Shown here: positions 56,072 through 64,000 of the stretch, piece by piece
Layout: each line of letters begins with the position of its first letter
How positions within the stretch are numbered: position 1 is the stretch's first letter
Source of the DNA: Oceanospirillum maris DSM 6286
GTDB lineage: Bacteria; Pseudomonadota; Gammaproteobacteria; Pseudomonadales; Halomonadaceae
Direction: 5' to 3'
Length of the DNA stretch: 64,000 bases
Assembly: GCF_000422865.1 (NCBI RefSeq)
Contig: NZ_KE383938.1
Coordinates: forward strand, 135,770-199,769
Made by a program: the position numbers and the translations under genes
The notes under the pieces: model-generated
Databases searched by the model: none
Seen by the model: the letters and a program-made list of their open reading frames with translations, nothing else
What the model was told of the DNA's origin: nothing

Positions 56072-57586
56072 ATGTCAGCCTCCTCAAGAATTCTTTGTCC
56101 GACACTAAAACAGCGCCTTATGAGTGCCGAACAGGCCGCTGAATTAATTCCAGCAGGTGCAAATGTCGGTATGAGCGGCTTTACTGGAGCAGGCTATCCA
56201 AAAGCAGTACCGGGCGCTTTAGCGGACCGCATTCGCAAACTTAATGCCGAAGGTACCCCGCCATTTCGTATCAACGTTTGGACCGGTGCATCCACCGCGC
56301 CAGAACTTGATGGCGTGCTCGCGGAAGTAGACGGTATTGAGATGCGCCTTCCGTTCCAAAGTGATCCAATCTGCCGTGAACGTATCAACAATGGCACCAT
56401 GGATTACGTTGACTTACACCTATCAGAAGTCTCTCAATACGCGTGGTCAGGCTTTCTAGGCAAGATGGATATTGCCCTGATTGAAGTTGCCGGTATCCGT
56501 GAAGATGGCAGCCTTATTCCTTCCTCCTCCATCGGCAATAACAAAACATGGATCGAGCAAGCGGATAAGATCATTTTAGAAGTGAACGACAAGCAAAATA
56601 TCAAACTGGAAGGCATGCACGATATTTATTACGGCACCGCTCTACCGCCAAACCGTAAGCCTATTATGTTGACCGACCCAGCAGATCGCATTGGTGAGTT
56701 TTATCTTGAGTGCCCCGCCGATAAAGTTATTGCGGTGGTTGAAACCAGTGCAGCAGATCGCAACTCGCCATTTAAAGCCCCGGATGCGATCTCTCAAAAA
56801 ATTGCCGAGCATATTCTAGCCTTCTTCGAACAGGAAATTGAACTAGGCCGTCTGCCAAAAGAGCTGTTACCTATTCAATCTGGTGTGGGCAATATCCCTA
56901 ATGCCGTACTGGAAGGCCTAGATGCAGGGCCATTTAATGGCCTTACAGCCTTCACAGAGGTTATCCAAGATGGCATGTTGAAGATGCTCAAGTCTGGAAC
57001 CTTAAGCGTTGCATCGGCCACCGCTTTCTCATTAAGCCCTGATGGTATTAAAGAATTTGATGACAATATTGACCTGTACCGCGACAAGATTATTCTGCGC
57101 CAACAGGATATTAGTAACAATCCTGAGCTAGCCCGTCGCTTAGGCATTATCGCCATGAACGGCATGATCGAAGCCGATATCTACGGTAACGTTAACTCGA
57201 CCCATATTATGGGCACGCGCATGATGAATGGTATTGGTGGCTCGGGTGATTTTGCTCGTAATGGCTACTTATCTATTTTTGTTTCGCCATCCACAGCCAA
57301 AGACGGTGCCATCTCATCGATTGTACCGATGGCTTCCCATGTTGATCACACAGAGCATGACGTTAAAGTTATTGTAACCGAGCATGGCCTTGCGGATTTG
57401 CGCGGCTTATCACCAAGACAGCGCGCCCGTGAGATTATCAACAACTGCGCAGACCCTGCATACCGCCCTGCATTACAAGACTACTATGAGCGCGCCTTAC
57501 ATTCTGGTCGAGGTATGCATACGCCCCATCTGTTAGGTGAAGCGCTAAGCTGGCATCAACGCTTTGAAGATGAAGGTCATATGTAG
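56072..57586 (+). CDS. Succinate CoA-transferase (acetyl-CoA hydrolase/transferase family)
   Basis: About 504 residues in the YgfH/AarC/Cat1 family: MSGFTGAGYPKAVP at the start, GVGNIPNAVLEGL in the middle, and the C-terminal MNGIGGSGDFARNGYLSIF, a family hallmark. It exchanges CoA between succinyl-CoA and acetate or propionate. AarC-type enzymes can replace succinyl-CoA synthetase in an acetate-driven TCA cycle. The frame is open from 56021; the ATG at 56072 has GAGA eight bases upstream and matches the family start. Confidence 0.9.
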   Translation: MSASSRILCPTLKQRLMSAEQAAELIPAGANVGMSGFTGAGYPKAVPGALADRIRKLNAEGTPPFRINVWTGASTAPELDGVLAEVDGIEMRLPFQSDPICRERINNGTMDYVDLHLSEVSQYAWSGFLGKMDIALIEVAGIREDGSLIPSSSIGNNKTWIEQADKIILEVNDKQNIKLEGMHDIYYGTALPPNRKPIMLTDPADRIGEFYLECPADKVIAVVETSAADRNSPFKAPDAISQKIAEHILAFFEQEIELGRLPKELLPIQSGVGNIPNAVLEGLDAGPFNGLTAFTEVIQDGMLKMLKSGTLSVASATAFSLSPDGIKEFDDNIDLYRDKIILRQQDISNNPELARRLGIIAMNGMIEADIYGNVNSTHIMGTRMMNGIGGSGDFARNGYLSIFVSPSTAKDGAISSIVPMASHVDHTEHDVKVIVTEHGLADLRGLSPRQRAREIINNCADPAYRPALQDYYERALHSGRGMHTPHLLGEALSWHQRFEDEGHM

Positions 57587-57608
57587 AAAAAAAAGCACAT
57601 AAAAAAAT

Positions 57609-57640
57609 CCCCTCGGTGATCACATAGTGCTCACCGAGGG
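57609..57640. terminator. Bidirectional terminator between the CoA-transferase and pssA
   Basis: CCCTCGGTGA and TCACCGAGGG, 10-bp arms with an A-run before and TGATTTTTG after, between convergent genes. Confidence 0.9.
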
Positions 57641-57699
57641 TGATTTTTGTTGAGGCTAGCCTTGCTTAATATCTCTACTGAAGAGCTTTACTCAAGTAT

Positions 57700-58551
57700 C
57701 TAAAGCTCTTTTTTATCGCCACTACCCTTACCTCGAAATACCGCTCGAAAAGGGCCAGAGCAACCATAAGCTAAGAAGAACACCAGCAATACCGTTGCCG
57801 GGTCATAGGCAATGACCACAAAGACCAAAGCCACAAGGAACATGGTCAAGAACGGTACACGTCCTTTTAGGTCAATCTCTTTGAAGCTGTTGTAGCGAAC
57901 ATTACTTACCATCAAAACGCCAACGGCTGCCACAATAAAGGCCAGTGCGTACTTATAGCCCGCATCAACCAGATTCAAATCACTAAAAGTCCAAACAATA
58001 CCGGCAATAACAGCCGCTGCCGCAGGGCTTGGTAAGCCAATAAACCAACGTTTATCAACCGAGCCAATTTGAGTATTAAAGCGCGCCAAACGTAACGCCG
58101 CGCCAGCGACATAAATAAAGGCAGCAAACCACCCCAGCTTACCGATATCCGCCAACATCCAACTGAATGCCACCAGAGCCGGTGCCACACCAAAAGAAAC
58201 CATGTCGGCTAAGCTATCATATTCTGCACCAAAGTCACTTTGGGTATTGGTCATACGAGCCACGCGACCATCAAGGCCATCGAGAATCATAGAAACAAAA
58301 ATAGCGATCGCAGCATTATCAAAAACACCATTCATTGCTGAAACAATGGCGTAAAAACCTGAAAACAATGCACCAGTGGTAAACAGGTTAGGCAGTAGAT
58401 AAATACCACGACGGCGAACCTTTTTACCTTCTTCTAGGGTTTCTTCTTCTACCTCATCCTCTCCCATCGACAACATGCGGGTCTCTTCTACAAAATCGTC
58501 ATCATGGGCTGAGTTACTCTCAGGTTGAGGTTGTTTCTCTTGATCAGTCAT
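57700..58551 (-). CDS. pssA: CDP-diacylglycerol-serine O-phosphatidyltransferase
   Basis: About 283 residues with the CDP-alcohol phosphotransferase motif in DGLDGRVARMTNTQSDFGAEYDSLAD (D-G-x2-A-R-x8-G-x3-D-x3-D) and several membrane helices. It makes phosphatidylserine from CDP-diacylglycerol and serine. The acidic 50-residue N-terminal extension (DDDFVEETRMLSMGEDEVEEE) is typical of the Pseudomonas-type enzyme. Next to ilvC, as in the ilvIHC-pssA cluster of pseudomonads, but with its own transcript after the ilvC terminator. Confidence 0.92.
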   Translation of the reverse strand: MTDQEKQPQPESNSAHDDDFVEETRMLSMGEDEVEEETLEEGKKVRRRGIYLLPNLFTTGALFSGFYAIVSAMNGVFDNAAIAIFVSMILDGLDGRVARMTNTQSDFGAEYDSLADMVSFGVAPALVAFSWMLADIGKLGWFAAFIYVAGAALRLARFNTQIGSVDKRWFIGLPSPAAAAVIAGIVWTFSDLNLVDAGYKYALAFIVAAVGVLMVSNVRYNSFKEIDLKGRVPFLTMFLVALVFVVIAYDPATVLLVFFLAYGCSGPFRAVFRGKGSGDKKEL

Positions 58552-58642
58552 TGAAAAACCTATCACTAAAGATTGAAGCCATCATTCTACACCTGAGGCT
58601 TCTATAGCTCTACGGTGTTCAGGTTTTTATCACAATGACATC

Positions 58643-58672
58643 ACAAAAAAAAAGGCCAGCGATAAGCTGACC
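58643..58672 (-). terminator. Rho-independent terminator after ilvC
   Basis: Minus strand GGTCAGC-TTATC-GCTGGCC (7 bp with one wobble, 58672-58654) followed by a T-run. Confidence 0.8.
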
Positions 58673-58700
58673 TCTTTTTAAGCGTTAATTCAGGAAGAAA

Positions 58701-59783
<1,083 letters not shown>

Positions 59784-59898
59784 TTAGTTAGGGTAGCAGC
59801 GAAGTTCTGTTAGCTCTTGCAGCACGACTTCTTTTTGTCTGGCTTAACCTATTGACCCTACGATAAACCAGCACAAGCATTGCGTAAAATGATATATA

Positions 59899-59924
59899 TG
59901 CAACAATATATCCCATATTTTGCA
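59899..59924. promoter_or_regulatory. Candidate IlvY operator
   Basis: An inverted repeat TGCAACAATAT ... ATATTTTGCA (59899-59924) in the ilvC-ilvY divergent region, a LysR-type dyad with near-matching arms. IlvY of E. coli binds such a site and activates ilvC when acetolactate is bound. The rest of the 260-base gap shows nothing else. Confidence 0.6.
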
Positions 59925-59977
59925 TCACAGTGTCTTTTAGCGATCTATCTGGCCCGTCTATCTATAAAGGAAACCTC

Positions 59978-60856
59978 TTGGATACCCGACTACTCAAGCA
60001 GTTTCTTGTGTTATCAGAAACCTTACACTTTGGCCGCGCCAGTGAAGCCTGCCATATCAGCTCATCGGCCCTTAGCCGTAGTATCAAACAGTTGGAAGAG
60101 TCTCTCGGGGTTTGTTTATTTGAACGAGATAACCGCACCGTGCGACTCACTCATGAAGGTGTAACGTTTCAGCGCTACGCCCGGGAAGCACTCAGTCAAT
60201 GGGATATGGTTCGTAACGCGCTGCTTAAAGAGGCGCAAGAGCTACAAGGTGAACTCAGCATGTATTGCTCGGTCACAGCCAGCTATAGCTTTCTGCACAA
60301 TATTTTACGTCGCTTTAGAAGCAGCTATCCAAAAATTGAGATCAAACTGCATACCGGTGCGCCGGAACCGGCCATTCAGCGAGTCTTAAAGGGAGATGAA
60401 GATATCGCCATCGCGGCAAGGCCTGACACCCTACCCAATACCCTCGCATTTAAATCAACAGGGTTATCACCTTTGCTCTTTATAGCACCCACGGATGACC
60501 CTGTTATCGCACCTCAATTTGCAGGAGACATTGATAGCGTTAACTGGTCTCAAGTGCCGATGATTCTGCCGGAGAAGGATTTAGCCCGTAATCGCGTCGA
60601 TCGCTGGTTTAGCAATAAAGCTTTAAAACCCACTATCTACGCACAGGTTGCCGGTAACGAAGCGATTGTTAGCATGGTCAGCCTTGGCTTTGGAGTGGGG
60701 GTTGTGCCTAAAATCGTATTAGAAAACAGTCCTCTGTCCAATACCGTACAAGTATTACCCGTCACCCCTACACTTCCCGCCTTTGATGTAGGCGTTTGTG
60801 TCTTGAAAAAGAAACTGAAAAACCCTCTGATCGAAGCTTTTTGGGCACAGCTATAG
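59978..60856 (+). CDS. ilvY: LysR family regulator IlvY
   Basis: A 292-residue LysR regulator closely following E. coli IlvY: FLVLSETLHFGRASEACHISSSALSRSIKQLEESLG (winged HTH), ERDNRTVRLTHEG, SMYCSVTASYSFL and the closing PLIEAFW. It senses the IlvC substrate and activates ilvC. The upstream frame is open to 59930, but TTG at 59978 has AAGGAAA seven bases ahead and gives the family N-terminus, so it is chosen. Confidence 0.92.
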   Translation: MDTRLLKQFLVLSETLHFGRASEACHISSSALSRSIKQLEESLGVCLFERDNRTVRLTHEGVTFQRYAREALSQWDMVRNALLKEAQELQGELSMYCSVTASYSFLHNILRRFRSSYPKIEIKLHTGAPEPAIQRVLKGDEDIAIAARPDTLPNTLAFKSTGLSPLLFIAPTDDPVIAPQFAGDIDSVNWSQVPMILPEKDLARNRVDRWFSNKALKPTIYAQVAGNEAIVSMVSLGFGVGVVPKIVLENSPLSNTVQVLPVTPTLPAFDVGVCVLKKKLKNPLIEAFWAQL

Positions 60857-60900
60857 CGAGATCATGGTAAAGGCAGCAAGACAACCAAAAGGCCGGAACG

Positions 60901-60942
60901 AAAAAAACCGCTGTTTCTGTAAAGACAGAGCAGCGGTTTTTA
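60901..60942. terminator. Bidirectional terminator between ilvY and ilvH
   Basis: AAAACCGCTG and CAGCGGTTTT arms with an inner TCTGT/ACAGA stem, A-run before and T-run after, between convergent genes. Confidence 0.9.
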
Positions 60943-60957
60943 AAGGTAATCCGAAGA

Positions 60958-61449
60958 TTACAGGCTAAGCACTTTTTCGCCACGGGAGATACCGGAAACA
61001 CCCGTACGGACTACCTCAAGGACAGTATTCAAGCCAATAGCCTGAATAAAGGCATCCAGCTTATCGCTTTCGCCCACCATCTGCAGAGTGTAAGTAGTGT
61101 TGGTCATATCAACGATCTGACCTCGGAAGATATCCGTAGTACGTTTTACTTCCGCACGCTGGGCACCCACCGCCTTCACTTTAATCAGCATCATTTCACG
61201 TTCGATATGCTGACCTTCGGTTAGGTCAACCAGCTTGACCACATCAACCAGCTTATTCAGCTGCTTAGTAATCTGCTCAATCACCTGATCCGAGCCAACC
61301 GTTGTCAACGTCAAACGCGACAAAGTTGGGTCTTCGGTGGGGGCTACGTTCAGCGATTCAATGTTGAAATTGCGCTGGGAGAATAGGCCCACCACACGTG
61401 ACAGTGCACCCGATTCATTTTCCATCAGAATGGAGATAATGTGTCTCAT
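60958..61449 (-). CDS. ilvH: Acetolactate synthase small subunit
   Basis: A 163-residue IlvH: N-terminal ACT domain (HIISILMENESGALSRVVGLFSQRNFNIESLNV), then the C-terminal region with MVGESDKLDAFIQAIG. It binds valine and activates the large subunit. It starts one base after the ilvI stop, so the two are cotranscribed and probably coupled. Confidence 0.96.
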   Translation of the reverse strand: MRHIISILMENESGALSRVVGLFSQRNFNIESLNVAPTEDPTLSRLTLTTVGSDQVIEQITKQLNKLVDVVKLVDLTEGQHIEREMMLIKVKAVGAQRAEVKRTTDIFRGQIVDMTNTTYTLQMVGESDKLDAFIQAIGLNTVLEVVRTGVSGISRGEKVLSL

Positions 61450-61450
61450 G

Positions 61451-63172
61451 TTAGGTACGCTCCGTCTTACTCAGCAACATATCACGCATTGATCCCTGCG
61501 GGATTTGCATTGGGTAAACATGCTCTTTCGGATCAACCATAACGTTAACAAACACCAGCTCATCCTTCATCGCAAAGGCCTTCTCAAGCGTTGGCTCAAG
61601 ATCTTCGATACGATTAACCGTCATGGCGACATGTCCGTAAGCTTCGATCAGTTTCTCGAAGTCTGGCAAAGATTCCATATAAGAGTGTGAGTGACGCTCT
61701 TTATAGTTCAGATCCTGCCACTGGCGAACCATGCCCAAAGACTGGTTATTCAAGTTGATAATCTTCACCGGAATATTGTATTGCTTACAGGTGGATAGCT
61801 CTTGCAGCATCATCTGGAAGCTACCTTCACCGGTCACCAAAGCCACATCATTATCCGGGTAGTTCAGCTTAATACCCATTGCAGCGGGGAAGCCGAAGCC
61901 CATGGTGCCTAAACCACCGGAAGTGATCCAGCGGTTCGGCTTATCGAATTTATAGTACTGAGCCGCAAACATCTGGTGCTGACCAACATCAGTAACAACA
62001 TAAGCATCACCCTTCGTCACACGATACAGCGCTTCAACAGCCTGTTGTGGTTTGATCGGACGATCGGCTTCAACCTGATACAGCTCCGTATGACTGGCAC
62101 GCCACTCATTGATCTGCTTCCACCAGCTAGCCAAAGCTTCCGCATCCGGTGATGTTTTAGCCTGTTTCAGCAACGCCAACATCTCATTCAATACGGAATC
62201 AACAGGGCCAACAATCGGCACATCGGCGCGTACTGTTTTTGAGATAGAGGTCGGATCAATATCAACGTGAATAATCTTCGCCGTTGGACAGAATTTACTG
62301 ACGTTGTTGGTCGCGCGGTCATCGAAACGAGCACCAATACACACGATTAAATCTGAACCATGCATCGCCATGTTAGCTTCATAGCTACCATGCATACCCA
62401 ACCAACCCAAGCTTTGCTCGTCGGTTTGTGGATAAGAACCAATACCCATTAGCGAGGATGTTACAGGGAAGCCTAATGTCTTAGACAGCTCTGTAAACTG
62501 CGCTGAAGATTTGCCCAAAATGACACCGCCACCGGCGTACATAATCGGACGCTTGGCCTTAAGCATCATCTCAACCGCTTTTTTGATCTGACCGGTATGG
62601 CCACGAGTCACAGGGTTGTATGAACGAATCTTAACTTTTTTCGGATATTCGTATTCAAAGCGATCCGTCGGAGCCGTCATATCCTTAGGGATATCAACGA
62701 CCACAGGGCCAGGTCGACCCGTTGATGCAATGTAAAATGCTTTTTTGATAATGTCAGGAATGTCAGACGCGCGCTTCACACTAAAGCTGTGCTTAACTAC
62801 AGGGCGTGAAACACCAATCATGTCTGTTTCCTGAAAGGCGTCTTCGCCAATCAAATGACTCATTACCTGACCACAGAGCACAACCATAGGAATTGAATCC
62901 ATATATGCCGTTGCAATGCCTGTAATGGTGTTGGTCGCACCAGGGCCCGAGGTAACAAGGACAACACCTGGCTTACCTGCAGCACGGGCATAGCCGTCTG
63001 CCATATGGGCAGCGCCTTGCTCGTGGCGAACCAGAATGTGTTTAACTTTATCTTGGCGGAATATAGCATCGTAGATATGAAGTGCCGATCCGCCGGGATA
63101 ACCGTAGATATACTCAACGCCCTCATCCTGAAGAGAACGAATAAGCATGTCGGCGCCAGAAAGTAATTCCAC
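61451..63172 (-). CDS. ilvI: Acetolactate synthase large subunit
   Basis: A 573-residue thiamine-diphosphate enzyme: [34 protein letters not shown] (catalytic Glu in the latter), the FAD/acetolactate-synthase central part, and the TPP-binding [29 protein letters not shown]. It forms acetolactate from pyruvate. The start is GTG at 63172; the G-rich ribosome site GGGGGTT is nine bases upstream and is complementary to the 5' part of the leader. Confidence 0.96.
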   Translation of the reverse strand: MELLSGADMLIRSLQDEGVEYIYGYPGGSALHIYDAIFRQDKVKHILVRHEQGAAHMADGYARAAGKPGVVLVTSGPGATNTITGIATAYMDSIPMVVLCGQVMSHLIGEDAFQETDMIGVSRPVVKHSFSVKRASDIPDIIKKAFYIASTGRPGPVVVDIPKDMTAPTDRFEYEYPKKVKIRSYNPVTRGHTGQIKKAVEMMLKAKRPIMYAGGGVILGKSSAQFTELSKTLGFPVTSSLMGIGSYPQTDEQSLGWLGMHGSYEANMAMHGSDLIVCIGARFDDRATNNVSKFCPTAKIIHVDIDPTSISKTVRADVPIVGPVDSVLNEMLALLKQAKTSPDAEALASWWKQINEWRASHTELYQVEADRPIKPQQAVEALYRVTKGDAYVVTDVGQHQMFAAQYYKFDKPNRWITSGGLGTMGFGFPAAMGIKLNYPDNDVALVTGEGSFQMMLQELSTCKQYNIPVKIINLNNQSLGMVRQWQDLNYKERHSHSYMESLPDFEKLIEAYGHVAMTVNRIEDLEPTLEKAFAMKDELVFVNVMVDPKEHVYPMQIPQGSMRDMLLSKTERT

Positions 63173-63178
63173 CGTAGT

Positions 63179-63503
63179 GAACCCCCAAATTTGAGTTCCC
63201 CGTCGCTTGGGACTGTCGGGAACAACGAGCTAAAAGAATGCGTTTCCAAATAATAAAAATCGCGAGCACTGTGACTGATAATCTAAGGGCAGCCACGTAC
63301 GCTCTCTTGATCATGCAGGCTCATGACAAGGCTGCCTTACCTGGCACATAGGACCGGATAGGTCCTGCACTCTTCTTCGCACGGATAGATGCGGGTCGGG
63401 GCGTCAGCCAGGCCGGCGGATAAACCTGGGCCTGCTATTCCTTCGGTAGGTAAAAGCCTGTTTACCTTTCACGTAGATATCGGGGTTCGCCCTAGTCTCT
63501 ACG
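63179..63503 (-). ncRNA. Structured leader of ilvI (possible riboswitch or cis-regulatory RNA)
   Basis: In minus-strand RNA order, these perfect helices are found: 63503-63498/63477-63472 (CGTAGA/TCTACG) over a GGG-CGAA-CCC hairpin; 63467-63461/63454-63448 (AGGTAAA/TTTACCT, 6-base loop); 63429-63425/63412-63408; 63366-63361/63355-63350 (AGGACC/GGTCCT, 5-base loop); 63336-63330/63294-63288 (GGCAGCC/GGCTGCC) with an inner 5-bp stem; and 63223-63218/63200-63195 (GTTCCC/GGGAAC) just before the ribosome site. GAACCCC (63488-63482) is complementary to GGGGTTC of the ribosome site (63185-63179). I cannot match it to a known family. Confidence 0.6.
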
Positions 63504-63525
63504 ACCGGAAAATAAGGACGATTAG

Positions 63526-63552
63526 GTTCTAACAGCAGGGTAAAGATGTCAA
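63526..63552 (-). promoter_or_regulatory. Probable ilvI promoter
   Basis: Perfect -35 TTGACA on the minus strand (63552-63547). The -10 is unclear: TAGAAC at 63531-63526 has a short 15-base spacer. Confidence 0.5.
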
Positions 63553-63669
63553 TAGAACAATAGGGCGACTTCCCGTTGGAAGGTATTTTTTTTCATAATG
63601 TGAAATAAAAATAACCTTTTTTAGCAAAATCATTCCGTTAGCACGCCTTATCTTCAAAAATCACAGCAG

Positions 63670-63896
63670 GTTTGCTCCCCATTAGTCGAGAGAGAGCAAA
63701 CTCCAACAGAAGATAAGAAAATGATAACCGTTATTTAGAGCATGGCGGCAACAGAGAAGAAAAGTATCAACTCAAGTCAACCAAAACCCCGCCGATAATC
63801 ATTAGAGCTGCAGAATCGCGGCAAGTGAAAAAAGAAATTCATGGCACGAGCATAATCAGTAGCCTGTTGCACTTATTCTATGAAACCAAGTGCAAC
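63670..63896 (+). promoter_or_regulatory. Two inverted repeats ahead of the right-edge gene
   Basis: GTTTGCTC/GAGCAAAC (63670-63677 and 63694-63701) and GTTGCACTT/AAGTGCAAC (63866-63874 and 63888-63896), 8- and 9-bp perfect arms, no T-runs. The second ends 40 bases before the start codon. The A+T-rich remainder of 63553-63936 has no gene I can support. Confidence 0.4.
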
Positions 63897-63936
63897 CACC
63901 CTGTGAGTTAAAGTGATCTTATTGGAGAACAAATAT

Positions 63937-64000
63937 ATGGATATTCGTAACACGCCCTCTTTCCTTCCCGCCTTCAATGCTGCCAGTGCTTCAGTAGCGA
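63937..64000 (+). CDS. Truncated gene at right edge, unknown
   Basis: An ATG at 63937 with GGAG nine bases upstream opens a frame (MDIRNTPSFLPAFNAASASV) that runs off the window. Only 21 codons are visible, too few to name. It is divergent from ilvI. Confidence 0.5.
   Translation, partial: MDIRNTPSFLPAFNAASASVA

Noticed and set aside
63123..63314. Open frame in the ilvI leader with a hydrophobic VTVLAIFII stretch as an attenuator leader peptide.
   Set aside because: The frame runs through the ilvI start codon and lacks both a run of regulatory codons before a terminator and a T-run terminator; the hydrophobic stretch alone is not enough.
63472..63503. CTAGGG in the ilvI leader as part of a ykkC/ppGpp-type riboswitch.
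   Set aside because: Only six bases agree; the other conserved ykkC segments such as GGTCCGAGAG are absent.
63718..63740. TGATAACcGTTATTT as a second Fur box.
   Set aside because: Too many mismatches in the right arm and the downstream gene is unknown.

Overview
The window is ordinary bacterial chromosome from a gammaproteobacterium, most likely a marine Oceanospirillales-type relative. This rests on gene content and neighbourhoods (lptF-lptG / pepA / holC-valS, parE-yqiA, ilvI-ilvH-ilvC-pssA, a PhoU-like protein with Pit, RhlE, a DUF3087 protein), not on a marker gene. No rRNA, tRNA, CRISPR, prophage or transposase was seen.

Layout. 1-7008: a same-strand run of small accessory genes (hydrolases, GNAT, DUF1801, a SIMPL protein, several orphans). 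7105-17192: an iron-siderophore uptake locus with two FecCD permeases, an ATPase, a lipoprotein binding protein, a TonB-dependent receptor and two fused membrane/ATPase ABC transporters, divergent from a TetR regulator; a near-consensus Fur box lies in the shared promoter. 17454-23709: a second accessory run of small minus-strand genes that looks like a stock of immunity proteins without toxins (DUF1963, SseB-like, barstar-like, Tsi6-like, YrhK) and includes a 93-aa six-repeat protein that fits the 7(1) septoil-knot family. 23725-26263: rhlE, an antitoxin-like gene fragment and a pentapeptide-repeat protein. 26391-29699: a CoA-transferase gene preceded by a sigma-54 activator gene; the gap holds a -24/-12-like element, a repeated AGACAT motif at enhancer distance and a long stem that could hide the ribosome binding site. 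29815-36892: DUF3087 protein, potassium channel, CYTH/CHAD triphosphatase, phosphate uptake pair and argA. 37163-43043: ilvD, a Phd/RelE toxin-antitoxin pair, a LysE exporter, a REP-like element, parE and yqiA. 43203-53563: valS, holC, an inserted diguanylate cyclase gene, pepA, lptF, lptG and an RDD protein. 53634-57586: an unknown gene pair divergent from a peroxiredoxin-glutaredoxin fusion, then a succinate CoA-transferase. 57700-63172: pssA, ilvC, ilvY, ilvH and ilvI, the last behind a roughly 340-nt leader rich in hairpins. A truncated gene begins at 63937.

How the genes work together. ilvI/ilvH, ilvC and ilvD give the first three shared steps of isoleucine/valine synthesis; ilvY is placed to control ilvC. 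The iron locus should import a siderophore through the outer membrane (receptor), periplasm (lipoprotein) and inner membrane (FecCD system and/or the paired ABC proteins) under Fur. No siderophore synthesis genes are present, so it may scavenge foreign siderophores.

Most notable: the ilvI leader RNA, the sigma-54/CoA-transferase control region, the septoil-knot candidate in the immunity-like cluster, and the 22-bp-phased repeats in front of the Pit operon. All calls come from reading sequence and family recall; no searches were run.
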